Positions 54,949 through 64,000 are shown, counted from the first letter of the stretch. The stretch is DNA of 64,000 nt from Mycoplana azooxidifex (GCF_014196765.1 NZ_JACIEE010000010.1:146883-210882), one strand, 5' to 3'. Numbers and translations are program-made. Notes: generated by a model not told the origin, from the letters alone.

Positions 54949-56945
54949 ATGGAAATCTCGAAATTCGCAGACAAGCAACTTGTCAAGCAAATCGCAGCGG
55001 GCCGTGAGGCCACGCCTCAAATCAATCCCGAGCGATTGATCGAGCAGGTCGTCCACCGCGCAAGGGCCGGGGCCGGGGTGAGTTTCGACGTCTTTGAATC
55101 CCTCATCGGCGAAAACGACCTTGTCGAAATCAACTATCTCGAACGCGGTTTGATGGCCGCCAGGGCGGTGTGCAGGATCAACGTTCCGGCCCCCGTCGGT
55201 GACGGCAGCGGCTGGGGAACGGGTTTTCTGATCGGTCCGCGGATGCTGTTGACCAACAGTCACGTCATTCCCACCGAGGCAGATGCACTCAAGGCAACAG
55301 TAGAATTCGGCTATGAACTCGATGCCGAAGGACGGCTGAAGCGTGCGACACGCTTCCGGCTTACCCCGCAGGACGGTTTCGTGGCGAGCCCGAGGGACGC
55401 GCTGGACTACACGATCGTTGCGATTGCAGAGAGCAGCGAGGACGGCACCACGCCGATCTCGGACTTTGGTTTTCTTCGCCTCGACGCACGTACCGGCAAG
55501 ACTGAGGTCGGCCAATTCGCGACGATCATTCAACATCCCGATGCCAAGACGAAGCGGATTTCCCTGCGCGAGAACAAGTTCGTCAAATATGGGGATGAGG
55601 CGGACCCGGAACGCGACAATTTCCTGTGGTATTCGTCCGATACAGCAAACGGGTCGTCGGGGGCAGCTGTGTTCACAGATGCCTGGCAGGTGGTTTGCTT
55701 GCACCACGCGGGTGTTCCTGACCGCCGGATTGTCGACGGCGAGGAACGCTGGCTGCTGAGCGACAAAAAAGAGACCGCGCCAGCCAGGGTTGCCATTAAC
55801 CTGCCCGTTGAAAAGGTGCATTGGCTCGCGAACGAGGGAGTTCGTATATCCAGGCTCATCGCTGATGCCAAACAGCAGACTGCAGCCTCGGGCTTCGCAC
55901 GCTCAACTCTTCTCGATGATCTGATTGCCGATGCCACGGGGGTCAAACCGTTTGCCGGCACGGCAGCAGGAGAGAGCATCATCGGTCCGCCGCTCGTGGC
56001 CGCACCGGCATTGCGCGTTGTCGCCACCGAAGCGAGGCGCCGACCGACGCGGCACACCCACCCGGCCACACACTTCGATGGACGCGTAGGATATCTGCCA
56101 ACGTTCCTACCCATCGAAATTCCGCTGCCGCTACTTGGACCGAATGCCTTGCGGCATGGATCGCCGGCAAAGGTTGCCGGCGTAGATGATGACATTCTGC
56201 GTTATCAGCATTTTTCGGTCGTCCTCAACGCCAACCCCAAACGCAAAATGGCGTATTACACTGCCGTGAACATTGACGGTGCGCGCTGGACAAATCTGGA
56301 GCGAGGAACCGACGTTTGGTTTTACGACCCTCGCGTGCCCGAGGAACTGCAAAACGGCGATGAGCTATATGGTGGCGAGCCGGTGCCCTCGAAGAACTAT
56401 TTCGACCGTGCCCATCTCGTTCGCCGCCTCGATCCCGTTTGGGGCGACATTCGTGTGGCCAAGCAAGCAAATGACGATACTTTCCAATGGACCAATTGCT
56501 CACCGCAGTATTGGGGCTTTAATCAAGGCGCAGAACTGTGGCAGGGGCTGGAGAACTTCCTGCTCTACAACACGGACGAAGAGGATGTTCGGGCGTCCGT
56601 CTTCTCTGGTCCCTTTTCCGCTCGGACGATGAAGAGCACCGGGGAATTCTGATCCCGCAATTCTTCTGGAAAGTCATTGCCCTAACTGACAAGAGCAACA
56701 ATCTCTATACCAGTGCCTACATGGTCAGCCAGCAGGACTACGCGCTCAACATTCCCTTCGAACGTTTGCCCGTCGGCCCGAACAGCACGAAACCTGGTCA
56801 AAATTTTCAGGTGCCTGTGGCGAAGATAGTCGAAGACACCGGTATCATGTTTGCTGACGTCGTTCGCAACGCCGATGTATTTTCCGGGCCGTCCGGGGGG
56901 CGAGCATTGCGCACCGTTGCGGATATACAGCATCCGCGGCGCTGA
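54949..56945 (+). pseudogene. Trypsin-like protease fused to a DNA/RNA non-specific nuclease, interrupted by one frameshift
   Basis: The gene starts MEISKFADKQLVKQ behind GGAGGG. A helical N-terminus (about 60 residues) leads to a trypsin-like domain with MLLTNSHVIP, ALDYTIVAI and NGSSGAAVFTD. From about residue 385 a beta-beta-alpha-metal nuclease domain follows, with YFDRAHLVRRLDP near 486 and TFQWTNCSPQYWGFNQ. The frame stops at 56652 after SGPFSARTMKSTGEF. The plus-one frame carries the family continuation FRSDDEEHRGILIPQFFWKV to 56945. Adding one base in CCCTTTTCC at 56611-56619 would restore SGP.FRSDDEEHRG. It is either a true frameshift or a read error in a short homopolymer context. 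DRAH replaces the usual DRGH. Confidence 0.8.
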
Positions 56946-57288
56946 GCGTTTCGGGCAATGAAGGCAGGATCTCATACGTAGTGTTGCATTTGTTGTGGTC
57001 GCCCTGCTGCATAGCTAAGGGTTTTAGCTCAAACACGTTAGATCGGCCTTATCCACCTCCGGACCGTTGAGGTAGCAAATGAGTACGTGCGCGTCGATCA
57101 TCAGCATCCGGCCGCTGCAAGCGGCCTCGATCGCCTATCTGACAAATTCGTCGATACCATCACCCGTAGACACCAAGCACAACAACAGAGCCCACTGGTA
57201 GACTGCTCCAAATCGGCAGCTAGAGGGAGTTCGGGTTCCATAGTACGCTGCACGATTGAGAGCGCAACAAGACGCGGTGAGGACGCGC
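56946..57288. other. Gap after the nuclease gene, nothing recognised
   Basis: I see no gene or clear repeat in these 343 bases. Open frames here have no ribosome site and run into the next gene out of frame. Confidence 0.4.
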
Positions 57289-58182
57289 ATGGCAGAATTC
57301 TTCAAAGACTTCGACGACGCTTTCTTCTACTGGATTGCCGTAATTTGCGCGGCGTTGGCCTTCACCGATTGGGCTATAGGCCCAACAGCGCGCGCCGCTA
57401 TGCGGGAGAGGATTGCTGAGTGGTGGATTCGACTGGATGACAGCAGTTTTTCAGGTCTAGTCGCCAGAGACGCGGTCAGGGTAAGGGCGATTCTTCTGAA
57501 GTACACCGGAAAATCCTGGTATTCCGTACGGCGGATATGGCGCTCTGTACTGCTAAGTACACTCGCGCTTTTTTTGGTCGCGCTGCTATTCATGGAATTA
57601 AATTTAATTGACTCATTCAATGCCGAGTATGCGGGTTACTTTATTTTGATGATCCCGCCAAACGCGGTCTTCGATTGGATTATGCTAAACTTAACGATCG
57701 TTCTTCTTGGATATGTAGCGTCATCCACATCGATTTTAAGACTATCAATTATCGCTTTCGTCGGTGGGGTGTCGATTGTGCTGAAAGCGATCGTGGTCCT
57801 CATCTTGTTCCTACTGCTAGGGCTGATGCTCTCGCATTTCATTGAATTCTTGGAGCCAGCAGATGCACTCTTGGGCCGTATCTTTGGGCCAGCGCCCGAA
57901 TTGGGGCCGCCACCTTGCATCGAATGTGTTTTCGAAGGCGTTTTCGACACATTGATTGTTGTCGTATTCGCCGCAGTCACAGCATGCATATGGTCGATGT
58001 TCAGTGTCATAAGCGCTTTTACATTTGCGTCTTCTAAAATATTCAGTCCGGCAATAAAGCCTGTTCTTCTCTGGCTACTATACCGCTTTCAAGAAAGTGA
58101 CAAAGGAGTCTTAACGGTGGCATCAGCCGGGCTTGGAGGCATCGCGAAACTAGTGCAACAAGCAGTGAAACTTACTTTGTAG
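57289..58182 (+). CDS. Polytopic membrane protein of unknown function
   Basis: This 297-residue protein starts MAEFFKDFDDAFFYWIAVIC after GTGAGGA; an upstream TTG frame adds 11 residues. Probable helices lie at about 10-30, 95-115, 125-165, 170-205 and 225-255. It resembles no transporter that I know. A short cysteine motif (CIEC) sits in the loop after the fourth helix. The C-terminal tail has an amphipathic helix. It may belong functionally to the preceding hydrolase block, since it lies on the same strand, but the 343-base gap leaves this open. Confidence 0.65.
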   Translation: MAEFFKDFDDAFFYWIAVICAALAFTDWAIGPTARAAMRERIAEWWIRLDDSSFSGLVARDAVRVRAILLKYTGKSWYSVRRIWRSVLLSTLALFLVALLFMELNLIDSFNAEYAGYFILMIPPNAVFDWIMLNLTIVLLGYVASSTSILRLSIIAFVGGVSIVLKAIVVLILFLLLGLMLSHFIEFLEPADALLGRIFGPAPELGPPPCIECVFEGVFDTLIVVVFAAVTACIWSMFSVISAFTFASSKIFSPAIKPVLLWLLYRFQESDKGVLTVASAGLGGIAKLVQQAVKLTL

Positions 58183-58564
58183 AAACCACGTCTCTCGCCC
58201 GGTTGAATTCTACGCTGCCTGCGGCGTACTTGGATAAGGCCAACGGACTAAACGAGATGCGGTGACTCTCCAGTGCAAGTTGAAAATATCTGTCAGTGAA
58301 CATGACAACGACATACCCGACCATCGGCTGGTCTGATCTCTGACCAATCCCGCGTGAGTGAAGCTCGTGAGCAGTTCGAAACCTCGATCGAGGGGCTGCG
58401 AAGCGGTCCGCAGCGGTTGTCTGCCAGGTGTGGGCGGGTATTGTAGAGAAGTTGACGCCCAGCCGTATGGATTTCTTGGCGGCAGACTTCGAAGTACCCC
58501 CAGGTGTGTCGCCCGAAGGCGCGCCAGAGCGCCGCGAGCGCGCCGCCTCCGGTCCGCCGGTCCA
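58183..58564. other. Gap between convergent genes, nothing recognised
   Basis: These 382 bases lie between the ends of convergent genes. Frames on the minus strand here are arginine-rich shadows. I see no clear terminator hairpin. Confidence 0.35.
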
Positions 58565-60607
58565 TTAGTGCTTTCCCCCGCTCTTGCCCCCATCTCCCTT
58601 GGGTGCCTCTCCCTTCGCCCCCTCCTGAAACTTGAAGCCGAGGTAGAATCCGCTCACCAGCCCCATCATCAAGAGTAGCGTCGGGTCGAACGCAGGCAGG
58701 CGAAAGTCGCGCGCGGTGATCCAGACGAATAGGGCGCCTAAGATCAGCGTCCAAGCGACCGCCTGGATGCGCTGCAGTTGCGGCGCGCCATCGACGCTGA
58801 GGACGTCGTTGGTGAAGCCGCGAGATGTGAGGCCCTCGGCGGTGCCGGCATTGATCAGGACGGACCCGAGGCCTGTCGCGCCGCTGATGCCGATGAGCAT
58901 CAGAATCTCTTCGGTGAGGATACCGTAGAACAGGCCGACGCTCATGGCGATGAATACATAGCCGGCGACCACTAGGAAGAGCCAGAAGGCCATCTGGGTG
59001 CGGCCGAGGCTGTAGGGGCCGACGGCCCAGTCGGCGAAGCGCGATGCGGGGAAACCCCGCTGGATTTCGGCCACCTTGTCTGCCGCTGCGCTGGCGGCCA
59101 GTTCCGCGTCACCATGAGCTTTCTCGGCGTCTGCTAATAGCCGAGCGGCTTCGTCGAATCTGGCCTGCTCTCGTCGGAGACCCGACACAGCTTCCCTCAT
59201 TTCCTTGCCGGCGGCTTCGAGCTCCGCTTCGGTTGCCTTCATCAGGGTTTCATTGATCGACACGAGCTGCTCCTTTGCGGCCGCGGCGGCGTCGCGGGCC
59301 TTCGTCGAGGCGCCCGGAGGCGCGTCAGCGAGGGCGGCCTCTGCCTGGTCGAGCGCAGCCTGTGCGACGGTGAGACCGCTTACCTTGTCGAAGGTCTTCT
59401 CGGCTGCATCGCGCGCAGACTGCGCGGCGTCCCATGCGGCCCGTCGTTTCGCGACCTCCTCCTGCAATTCGATCAGGAAGCAATCCAGCCTCATTCGCTG
59501 GACCCTCTGGCTTCGGTGCACGGGATCCACGTCCAGTGCCGTCTCTAGCCTGCCGATCTCGGCGCTGGCGGCATCGAAGGAGCTCCGCGCGGCGGTGAAG
59601 GCAGCGACCTTGTCCGGGTCTGCGGGCGCGGTGGCGAGGTCTGCCACGGCGGCTTCGAGCTCGCGCTGCCGTCGCTTCTCTTCGCGCTGCGCGTCCTGGA
59701 TCCGACCCGGAAGATCCCGGCAGGTCAGGCTGTTGTCGCGTAGGAGCGACGTCCGCGCGGCATAGGCGCAGAAGGCGGCGGTGAGCAGGGCCAAAGATAG
59801 TAGCCCGACAGTCACCGGCCATGGCGAGAAAACGTAGATCGTGAACCGGCCAATGTTGCCGTTCCGGGCAGTCTCCGGCACGGAGGCTGTCGATTCGACG
59901 CGTGACAGACCGATATCCACGTGGCGCTTGCCGAAGGGCTCGCTCAAGGCCACCCCCCGCAACAGTTCCCGCCAAAACTTCGTCGCAGCGTCGGACGCGT
60001 CCTCGGGAGTCCACAAGGGGAAGTAGAGCCGCTGCACTTGGTCTGTCGCTCGCGCCTGCACAGTGAGAAACGAGGCGAGGTTGTCGTTGAGGTAAACTGA
60101 GAGCGGCACCGGATCGAGCGGCTTCGTCTGGACGGCCTTCGCGGTGCTGAGATCGGCCTTCGCCTTGTCGACGGCGTTTTGAGGCCTGGTGATCTCGCTG
60201 GCCGGTTTGCCGTCGGTCGTTGCCTTTTCTAGCCTCGCTTCGCTCGCTTCCAGCGCTCGCTCTCTTGTCGTGACGTTGTTCTGCCGCTCATCCACCGTTT
60301 CCCTGGAGACGACACCGGCCACCAGGATGCAGATATTCCGGCCGGGTTCCGTCACCTCCGGCATGACGTCCACGATACGCAGGATTCCCGCCTGGTCGTT
60401 AGCAGTGTCGGCGTCAGCCAGGTTCCTGATGGCAGTTGTCTGGGCTTGCTCGCATTCTGCGCTGGTGAACTCCTTCGGACCGGAGAAGATCGCGAGAAGA
60501 ACGCAGAGAAGTAGCGCAGCGAGCCCCGAGACGACAAGCAACGCGGCTCGCCAGTTGGCAGGATCCGGCAGCCAGCCGCCGGTTGCGTCATTCGCGGCAC
60601 GCGCCAT
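58565..60607 (-). CDS. Membrane protein with a long internal coiled coil
   Basis: This 680-residue protein starts from MARAANDATGGWLPD; a longer frame from 60697 adds 30 unlikely residues. A first helix is at about 20-40, then a large soluble domain, a second helix near 275 (VTVGLLSLALLTAAFCAYAA) and an Ala/Glu/Arg-rich coiled coil at about 300-500. At least four helices follow near the C-terminus (AFWLFLVVAGYVFIAMSVGLF and later), and a Gly/Lys-rich tail. The layout suggests an envelope scaffold or stator-like component. I recognise no family. Confidence 0.7.
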   Translation of the reverse strand: MARAANDATGGWLPDPANWRAALLVVSGLAALLLCVLLAIFSGPKEFTSAECEQAQTTAIRNLADADTANDQAGILRIVDVMPEVTEPGRNICILVAGVVSRETVDERQNNVTTRERALEASEARLEKATTDGKPASEITRPQNAVDKAKADLSTAKAVQTKPLDPVPLSVYLNDNLASFLTVQARATDQVQRLYFPLWTPEDASDAATKFWRELLRGVALSEPFGKRHVDIGLSRVESTASVPETARNGNIGRFTIYVFSPWPVTVGLLSLALLTAAFCAYAARTSLLRDNSLTCRDLPGRIQDAQREEKRRQRELEAAVADLATAPADPDKVAAFTAARSSFDAASAEIGRLETALDVDPVHRSQRVQRMRLDCFLIELQEEVAKRRAAWDAAQSARDAAEKTFDKVSGLTVAQAALDQAEAALADAPPGASTKARDAAAAAKEQLVSINETLMKATEAELEAAGKEMREAVSGLRREQARFDEAARLLADAEKAHGDAELAASAAADKVAEIQRGFPASRFADWAVGPYSLGRTQMAFWLFLVVAGYVFIAMSVGLFYGILTEEILMLIGISGATGLGSVLINAGTAEGLTSRGFTNDVLSVDGAPQLQRIQAVAWTLILGALFVWITARDFRLPAFDPTLLLMMGLVSGFYLGFKFQEGAKGEAPKGDGGKSGGKH

Positions 60608-60760
60608 GATATCGCCCCCTTCGGCCGGTTCGACCAGATGCACAAGCGCGCGCACGTCCCGGATCCTCCAGCGGCGGAATCGCGCTTCCAGCCGCACCGG
60701 AGCATAACAGATGAGGCGGCCCAGAGCCTGGCAAGGGACCTGAGCGAAGAAGCCGACAAG

Positions 60761-61771
60761 TCATAGGTCACACCAGAGTGCAGCAACGGTTGCGAACTCC
60801 TCCCAGCCGCTGGGCTCGGCGTCGGTCGTTCTGATCCAACGCATGCAGATCTTGGGCAACTTGCTCGTAAGGCGCTTGTATGTTTCGATGGCGACAGGAG
60901 CTATGCGCGCCTTGTCCCATCGAGCTGCAGCAAGTTCTGTAAGAGTATTGTACGATGCACCTTCCGCTAAAACAGCTTTCTTGGTTCCGCCACCCCGCCA
61001 TATGTCATTAATGCTTTTCGCCGGGCACCTTTGTCGAGGAGTGCCGACGGGTAGAAAGAACTCAAGCATCATGTAATTGCACTCTTCAAATCCTTTCTTC
61101 CCTGGAGCGCCGAAATTGCATTTTCGCCATGTATCATATGGCATCGAAGGATCAGAGCGAAGTCCTCTACTCCTTATTACGACACCTTCTCTTATCTCTG
61201 AATCTACATTTTGATTTTCATAACTAATTTTACTTGTGCACTCTCCTTTATCGAATACAAATTGTTCTATTTTCATTTCCCCTCCCGACTCAGCAGGGAC
61301 CCATAAAAAATTGTTTGACTCCGTGAATAGTGTGTACTCGTGCCAATGATTTTTCATATTAACGTCTCTGGCCGTTTCTCGCAAAAAAAGACCAGCAGAA
61401 ACCGCAGGCACGAAATTACCATTCCGCTCGAGCTCGACGTTGCTATGGTTGTAAAATTCCAGTGCTTGAATCGTGCGGGGCTCGCACGGCCGAGCACCAC
61501 CTAGAATAAGCTCGTTCCCCGTTTTCCCGTACAGCTGTCCATCTTCAAGCTGCACATAGCCGCATTCCGGCTCGGGCACGTAAGGAGAGTACTCAGGATT
61601 GAATACAATGAAAATACACACACAGGCAATTGCGCCCAACGCAAGATAAGGTCGGTCGCGAACCACACGACGGAACTTAAGCCTCGCGAACCTTATCAAG
61701 GCAAGGAGTGGTCTAAGCTCGGGAGACCGTCTGAGAATTCCCCAAATATATCTGAGAGCGTTCCCTAGCAT
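60761..61771 (-). CDS. Single-pass membrane-anchored protein of unknown function
   Basis: This 336-residue protein has a basic N-terminal tail (about 40 residues) and one helix, YLALGAIACVCIFIVFNP. A long extracytoplasmic beta-rich domain follows with about eight cysteines (for example EPECGYVQLEDG, DKGECTSK and WRKCNFGA), which would allow disulfides. Its stop lies 153 bases ahead of the coiled-coil membrane protein start on the same strand, so they may be cotranscribed. Base composition is lower in GC than its neighbours, suggesting separate origin. Confidence 0.65.
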   Translation of the reverse strand: MLGNALRYIWGILRRSPELRPLLALIRFARLKFRRVVRDRPYLALGAIACVCIFIVFNPEYSPYVPEPECGYVQLEDGQLYGKTGNELILGGARPCEPRTIQALEFYNHSNVELERNGNFVPAVSAGLFLRETARDVNMKNHWHEYTLFTESNNFLWVPAESGGEMKIEQFVFDKGECTSKISYENQNVDSEIREGVVIRSRGLRSDPSMPYDTWRKCNFGAPGKKGFEECNYMMLEFFLPVGTPRQRCPAKSINDIWRGGGTKKAVLAEGASYNTLTELAAARWDKARIAPVAIETYKRLTSKLPKICMRWIRTTDAEPSGWEEFATVAALWCDL

Positions 61772-62105
61772 TTGTCATCCGGCTGATACTCTAGATGACC
61801 CGTATCAACTAGAAATATAATGTTGGAACCTGAACTCGAAAAGCTATCCGTTCGGAGTAATATAAAGACCCAGAAAGACCAGTGGCGTCAGCCCTGTCAT
61901 CTCCCGGTCCAATATCTGCGATGATCTTCTTCCGTCACGCGTTCTCGCCCTCAAGCTGTCTTCAGCTCGCTCACGGCAGAATCCCTGCCTTGCGGCAGGT
62001 TTTCCGCAACGGGCATCCGGACTTCGGTAGAGGGTTCTTCGTTCACCCGTATCAGACCTAGTTCGCCCCGTTCCGGTCGGTACTTCGATGCAATTGTTTC
62101 CTACC

Positions 62106-62376
62106 CTATCTTAAAGCCCCAGAAGATCGTCTGACTAGCGGCGAAATACTCATCCGCCACGCGTATTTGCCGGTCAGCTGCAGTCGGTTATGCGGCCGGT
62201 GCAGGTTCACAGTCGGCACAAAACCTTCGTTGCGGAAGACGGTCAGCACCCTCTGGCGCTCTTCCTCGGACGTGTCCTGGCCAGACGCCTTTCCGCTGAT
62301 GTTGATGAGCTTGGCCCGGCAGGTATCGTCGTCAAGCCCGACCCGTGTTCTTGGCGACATTGATGGCTGCAAGGAA
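62106..62376 (-). pseudogene. GemA (DUF1018) phage regulator fragment, frameshifted
   Basis: Minus-strand reading from 62376 gives LAAINVAKN and then, one frame over, VGLDDDTCRAKLINISGKAS, SEEERQRVLTVFRNEGFVP and LTGKYA. Together these match the GemA pattern (AAI.VAKK.LGLDDDTYR, TGK.S, ER..VL...R..GF, L.GKYA) found in Mu-like prophages. The frame shift lies around 62340-62350, and the conserved C-terminus after GKYA is lost. Just downstream (61951-62100) a further start-less frame reads GELGLIRVNEEPSTEVRMPV, which looks like another decayed phage or island gene. The region is a prophage remnant. Confidence 0.65.
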
Positions 62377-62460
62377 GGAGGTCACTAATACCCATTTTGT
62401 GTGGCTTGCAGCGATCCAGATCTTGGTCCGGTATGTTCAGAATTGAAGGAACCGGCTGCA

Positions 62461-63165
62461 ATGAAGAAGACCACGATGACCCGGATATTGATCGTGTTCG
62501 CTATTTTGGCCGCTGTGGGTATTTTCGTTCCTACGATTATGTACCCGCATACGGACGGCGGCGTGAGCGGCTGGGTTTATGACTTTCAGGGCTTGATCGG
62601 TGGTGGATTGGCTTTGATCGCTGCAGCTGTCACGATCATGCAGATGCAGAGCAGCGATGAAGAACAAGCTGCTAGGCACCGGGAACAGATTGGTCTTCAG
62701 GTAAGAAACGACAACATCGCAATTCAAAATTTCAAAAATGATGTACCACGCTCGCTTAGGGATCAGGCTGACGCAATCAAGGAATTCGTGGCTATGGAAG
62801 GTGTTAATGACACCGAAATTGAGTTGACGCCAGAAAACGCAGTTGCGTTCATCTGGGCGATGATTGCTGTACAGGAAACGTTAAGAATTCTTGATGAGGA
62901 TAGGACTATGAAGGATTGCGGGCACCTGTTCAGCCCGAAACTTCGTGCGACTATGGCTGGCTGCCACGTTATGGCGGAGATGACGCAAGATAAGTTCGGA
63001 AAGGGGTACTTCATCGACATGACGGTGAAACCCGATATGGAACTTCTTGCCACGCAGATGAAGAAAAACACTCAGGCGCAGTCATGGTTCAATGGGCTTG
63101 AACAGCTTCAGCGCGAGCTTGCAGAGGAGTCCGAAAAATGGGCGGCGATGTCTTTGATTGCTTAG
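62461..63165 (+). CDS. Membrane protein with a soluble C-terminal domain, unknown function
   Basis: This 234-residue protein starts MKKTTMTRILIVFAILAAVG behind GAAGGA; a GTG frame 60 bases upstream is unlikely. It has two helices, at about 8-27 and 43-62 (IGGGLALIAAAVTIMQMQ). A helical, charged domain follows with QSSDEEQAARHREQIGLQVR and later FIWAMIAVQETLRILDEDRT. It could be a phage or island accessory protein, since it lies among mobile-element remnants. I recognise no family. Confidence 0.6.
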   Translation: MKKTTMTRILIVFAILAAVGIFVPTIMYPHTDGGVSGWVYDFQGLIGGGLALIAAAVTIMQMQSSDEEQAARHREQIGLQVRNDNIAIQNFKNDVPRSLRDQADAIKEFVAMEGVNDTEIELTPENAVAFIWAMIAVQETLRILDEDRTMKDCGHLFSPKLRATMAGCHVMAEMTQDKFGKGYFIDMTVKPDMELLATQMKKNTQAQSWFNGLEQLQRELAEESEKWAAMSLIA

Positions 63166-63480
63166 ATTCGGCCGCACGATCACCGACTCTTCCGCGATAC
63201 CTTGGAAACATGGGACAAGGCGTCACCTGTTGGCAGACACATGGAGGCTCAGCCCTTGCAATCATCGGCATAAGCGACCTCAGGTTCCGCCAGAAACCAT
63301 AAGCAGAATCGGCAGCGTGTCTTCCCTGTCAAGGATATCAAACCTGTACCTTCCCTCTTGGTCGATATTGACGGAGTAACTGATTAGGTCGCGTACCTGG
63401 TTGTCTTGGTCAAGCCCGACTGCAGACAACCATACGCATGAGATGCTGTTCGACGCCATTCTTTCCGCGTCTTCCACCCC
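63166..63480. other. Gap, nothing recognised
   Basis: These 315 bases follow the membrane-protein gene. A minus-strand frame at 63280-63537 has no ribosome site or family likeness; part of it may be decayed insertion-sequence DNA. Confidence 0.35.
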
Positions 63481-63530
63481 CGGCGCGGCATCTACGACAA
63501 CATGCGAACCGCGATCGACAAGATCGGCTC
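63466..63530 (+). mobile_element. IS21-family istA transposase scrap
   Basis: One plus-strand frame reads FHPRRGIYDNMRTAIDKIG, which matches the IS21 IstA segment around a conserved YDN..TA.DK.G. The frame degenerates on both sides within a few codons, so this is a short remnant and not an active element. Confidence 0.65.
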
Positions 63531-63626
63531 GCGGCAAGGAACGCGCTCGACGACATGCTCGACAAACACGAAGATCGCCGCACCGGCCTTGAAGCCGGTC
63601 TGCATGGCAAAATTTGCAAGTCTCAG

Positions 63627-63677
63627 TGGTTGCGGGGGCAGGATTTAAACCTGCGGCCTTCTGGTTATGAGCCCTGC
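63627..63677 (-). tRNA. Degenerate 3' half of an initiator-type tRNA-Met
   Basis: On the minus strand this segment contains an anticodon loop with CAT (complement of 63667-63669), an intact T-stem GCAGG/CCTGC and an acceptor 3' strand ending CCCCGCAACCA. The 5' half of a tRNA does not follow at higher coordinates. The T-loop reads GTTTAAATC where GTTCAAATC is expected, so the conserved C56 is lost, and the anticodon stem is mismatched. Such 3' halves are left at the far end of islands that integrate into tRNA genes. The plus-strand frame across it gives the familiar spurious peptide GQDLNLRPSGYEP. Confidence 0.75.
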
Positions 63678-63906
63678 TAATCAGGTGCTGAAACTCGCAA
63701 AACCTCCCGCTAACTCGCGAGGACTTTACGCTGCGTAACGGCTGGCGAAAAGGTGGTCATCCGTTTGGCTATTGCGTCGCGATCGTGGCGCCAGAATGCA
63801 GAACAGCACGCCGCGCCTGAGTTTGCCAAAGGTGAGTCGTCGAAATGCGAAGATGACAGTCATCATCTGTTCCCGCATGCGCGGAAATGACAAAGAGATG
63901 GGCAAC

Positions 63907-64000
63907 TGGAGTTGCCCCCAAAAGACCGGACATGCTCAGGTTTGAGATTGCGAGCTGATGAACTCGCGCGGGGATTGATATCCTAAAGCGCTGTGCGGGT
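63907..64000 (-). mobile_element. End of an IS3-family insertion sequence (partial)
   Basis: Beginning at TGGAGTTGCCCCCAAAAGAC, an IS3-type terminal inverted repeat, minus-strand reading shows the last codons of a transposase OrfB, GYQSPREFISSQSQT before a stop at 63936. Upstream of GYQ the frame shifts (GCGCTTTAGG in place of a GCGCTTGG-like join), so OrfB may be inactive. The element continues beyond the window. Confidence 0.7.

Noticed and set aside
57087..57419. 110-residue plus-strand frame overlapping the start of the 57289 membrane gene
   Set aside because: It is out of frame with the membrane protein, which has a better ribosome site and clear helices.
58293..58754. 153-residue minus-strand frame near the coiled-coil gene end
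   Set aside because: It is an Arg-rich shadow overlapping the true gene in another frame.
63438..63680. 80-residue plus-strand frame ending GQDLNLRPSGYEPC
   Set aside because: The C-terminal peptide is the well-known spurious translation of a tRNA gene, and no protein is supported.
1..64000. CRISPR arrays, rRNA genes, full tRNA genes
   Set aside because: No regularly spaced direct repeats were seen, no rRNA-like sequence, and only one degenerate tRNA half. Short arrays could be missed by eye.

Overview
The window reads as a high-GC alphaproteobacterial replicon, most likely Rhizobiales. Three things suggest this: a rhizobial-style polyol ABC importer next to a dihydroxyacetone kinase, a RIME-like palindromic element between two transport genes, and a degenerate 3' half of an initiator-type tRNA-Met at the right edge. 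All calls come from reading the sequence and translations; no database search was run.

Left edge (1-6650): metabolic DNA on the minus strand. It holds the start of dhaK and an ABC importer (binding protein, two permeases, a small membrane protein, two ATPases), probably for a polyol or triose. Next (6650-9580) come an asparagine-synthase-like ATP pyrophosphatase and a truncated GSCFA-domain gene, which marks the start of accessory DNA.

Defence block 1 (9579-23650): a complete minus-strand BREX operon, brxE-brxA-brxB-brxC-pglX(N)-pglX(C)-pglZ-brxL. It combines BrxE (typical of type 6) with a BrxL-like AAA+ protein (typical of type 1). PglX is split into two polypeptides with an ATGA overlap, and the BrxL C-terminus looks like the PLD-fold MIT_C domain of human MITD1. 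Upstream are an antitoxin-only Phd/YefM gene, a NYN/OST-HTH predicted RNase and a DUF429 RNase H-like protein.

Region 26-32.6 kb: small accessory genes. Two paralogous acidic proteins are each followed by a strong hairpin. They flank a gene of unknown function with faint similarity to replication initiators. A PD-(D/E)XK nuclease-like gene and a DUF2293-XRE regulator pair lie beyond, with a perfect 24-bp palindrome upstream of the pair.

Defence block 2 (32646-42715): a minus-strand operon sbcD-sbcC-RapA/SNF2-like helicase-actin/Hsp70-like ATPase, with a divergent BrxR/CapW-type WYL regulator. I do not recognise this combination as a named system, and it is the strongest candidate here for an undescribed defence system.

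Hydrolase block (43996-56945, plus strand): a tiny Cys-containing exported peptide, a polytopic membrane protein with a solute-binding-protein domain, a CYTH/VTC-like protein, an SGNH-amidase-M15 fusion, a trypsin-EEP-like multidomain protein, a metzincin-type protease, and a trypsin plus DNA/RNA non-specific nuclease gene with one frameshift. It is followed by membrane and coiled-coil proteins (57-62 kb).

Right edge (62-64 kb): mobile-element debris. It contains a frameshifted GemA (DUF1018) phage fragment, an IS21 istA scrap, the tRNA-Met 3' fragment and the end of an IS3-family element running off the window.
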